Below, one piece after another: positions 14,072-14,402 of a stretch of DNA of 14,402 bases. The stretch covers positions 1 to 14,402 of the forward strand of contig DAMG01000089.1 of assembly GCA_002497025.1 (NCBI GenBank), read 5' to 3'. Source of the stretch: Euryarchaeota archaeon UBA126 (lineage in GTDB: Archaea; Thermoplasmatota; Poseidoniia; Poseidoniales; Thalassarchaeaceae). Below the pieces are notes generated by a model. That model saw nothing but the letters and a program-made list of their open reading frames with translations. It was not told the origin of the DNA and made no database searches. The position numbers and the translations under genes are program-made. The first letter of the stretch is position 1. The number at the start of each line of letters is the position of its first letter.

Positions 14072-14402
14072 CTATGAGGAAGATGTCTCCTCTTCGTCAT
14101 CATCGTCAAATGTGCTATAATTGAGTATTCCATCATCTAACATATCTTCTCGAATATCCGATTTTGAGCGACCAGTTTGCTTGGCGATTTTCTTTAATTT
14201 CTTGTTAACTCTGCGTTGTCCACCAACCAATTCTCTGAAACCATGATATATCCGTAAAATAGTCTCCAAGATTGAAAGTAGGATGAGGCTATTTATGTAA
14301 GAATGAGCCAATTGATTTCGATTTTCAACTAATTGTTCAAATTCATTGAATTCTACAGATGTCGAACCTACTAAGAACACACCAAGAACTGCAAATGGTA
14401 GC
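14072..14402 (-). CDS. Uncharacterised membrane protein, C-terminal part (5' end outside window)
   Basis: The frame is open to the right edge, so the visible 109 residues are a C-terminal fragment; the first possible internal start (GTG 14380) is probably not the real one. The fragment begins with a hydrophobic stretch, LPFAVLGVFLVGSTSVEF. A polar segment comes next, then a second hydrophobic helix (HSYINSLILLSILETILRIY). After that comes a strongly basic region (GGQRRVNKKLKKIAK) and a short helix, GRSKSDIREDMLDDG, that faintly resembles DNA-binding ribbon-helix-helix sequences. The tail is acidic and Ser-rich (DDDDEEETSSS). I do not recognise the family. The basic region after the last membrane helix suggests that the tail is cytoplasmic. 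The gene ends 64 bases before the tRNA-Arg gene on the same strand. Confidence 0.65.
   Translation of the reverse strand, partial: LPFAVLGVFLVGSTSVEFNEFEQLVENRNQLAHSYINSLILLSILETILRIYHGFRELVGGQRRVNKKLKKIAKQTGRSKSDIREDMLDDGILNYSTFDDDDEEETSSS

Overview
The window looks like a piece of a planktonic marine euryarchaeal chromosome, most likely Marine Group II (Poseidoniales, Thermoplasmatota). Archaeal hallmarks are ABCE1/RLI, a short (about 220-residue) archaeal triosephosphate isomerase, an eL41 ribosomal protein gene and a PGF-CTERM-type surface anchor. GrpE and a squalene/phytoene-synthase cluster with an HpnE-like flavoprotein give it the bacterial-like admixture typical of that lineage. The taxonomic assignment is an inference from gene content; no 16S rRNA gene is present.

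Layout. Positions 1-3430 (minus): two exported hydrolases, an alpha/beta-hydrolase lipoprotein that runs off the left edge and an SGNH esterase with a C-terminal PGF-CTERM-like anchor. Positions 3499-5822 (minus): grpE and rli (ABCE1), a protein quality control and ribosome recycling pair. Positions 5893-9770 (minus): an isoprenoid cluster, transcribed in the order HpnE-like FAD oxidoreductase, squalene-synthase-like enzyme, phytoene/squalene-synthase-like enzyme. Together these could condense prenyl diphosphates head to head and process the C30 or C40 product. Positions 9835-11966 (minus): sucC-sucD, succinyl-CoA ligase, closed by a hairpin/T-tract. Positions 12076-13744 (plus): a sugar-phosphate nucleotidyltransferase and triosephosphate isomerase, diverging from sucCD across a 109-base GC-rich gap. 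Positions 13751-14402 (minus): eL41, tRNA-Arg(TCT) and the C-terminal part of an unidentified membrane protein that runs off the right edge.

The region is gene-dense. No gap reaches 300 bases; the largest is the 109-base divergent gap. No CRISPR array, insertion sequence, attachment site or replication origin was seen. Several genes have long in-frame upstream extensions that I trimmed to family-typical starts (grpE, sucC, the nucleotidyltransferase, TIM and the SGNH esterase).

The most interesting signals are an RLI whose N-terminal iron-sulfur domain lacks the usual cysteine spacing, the archaeal squalene-type three-gene cluster, and a 35-residue eL41 gene next to a tRNA gene.
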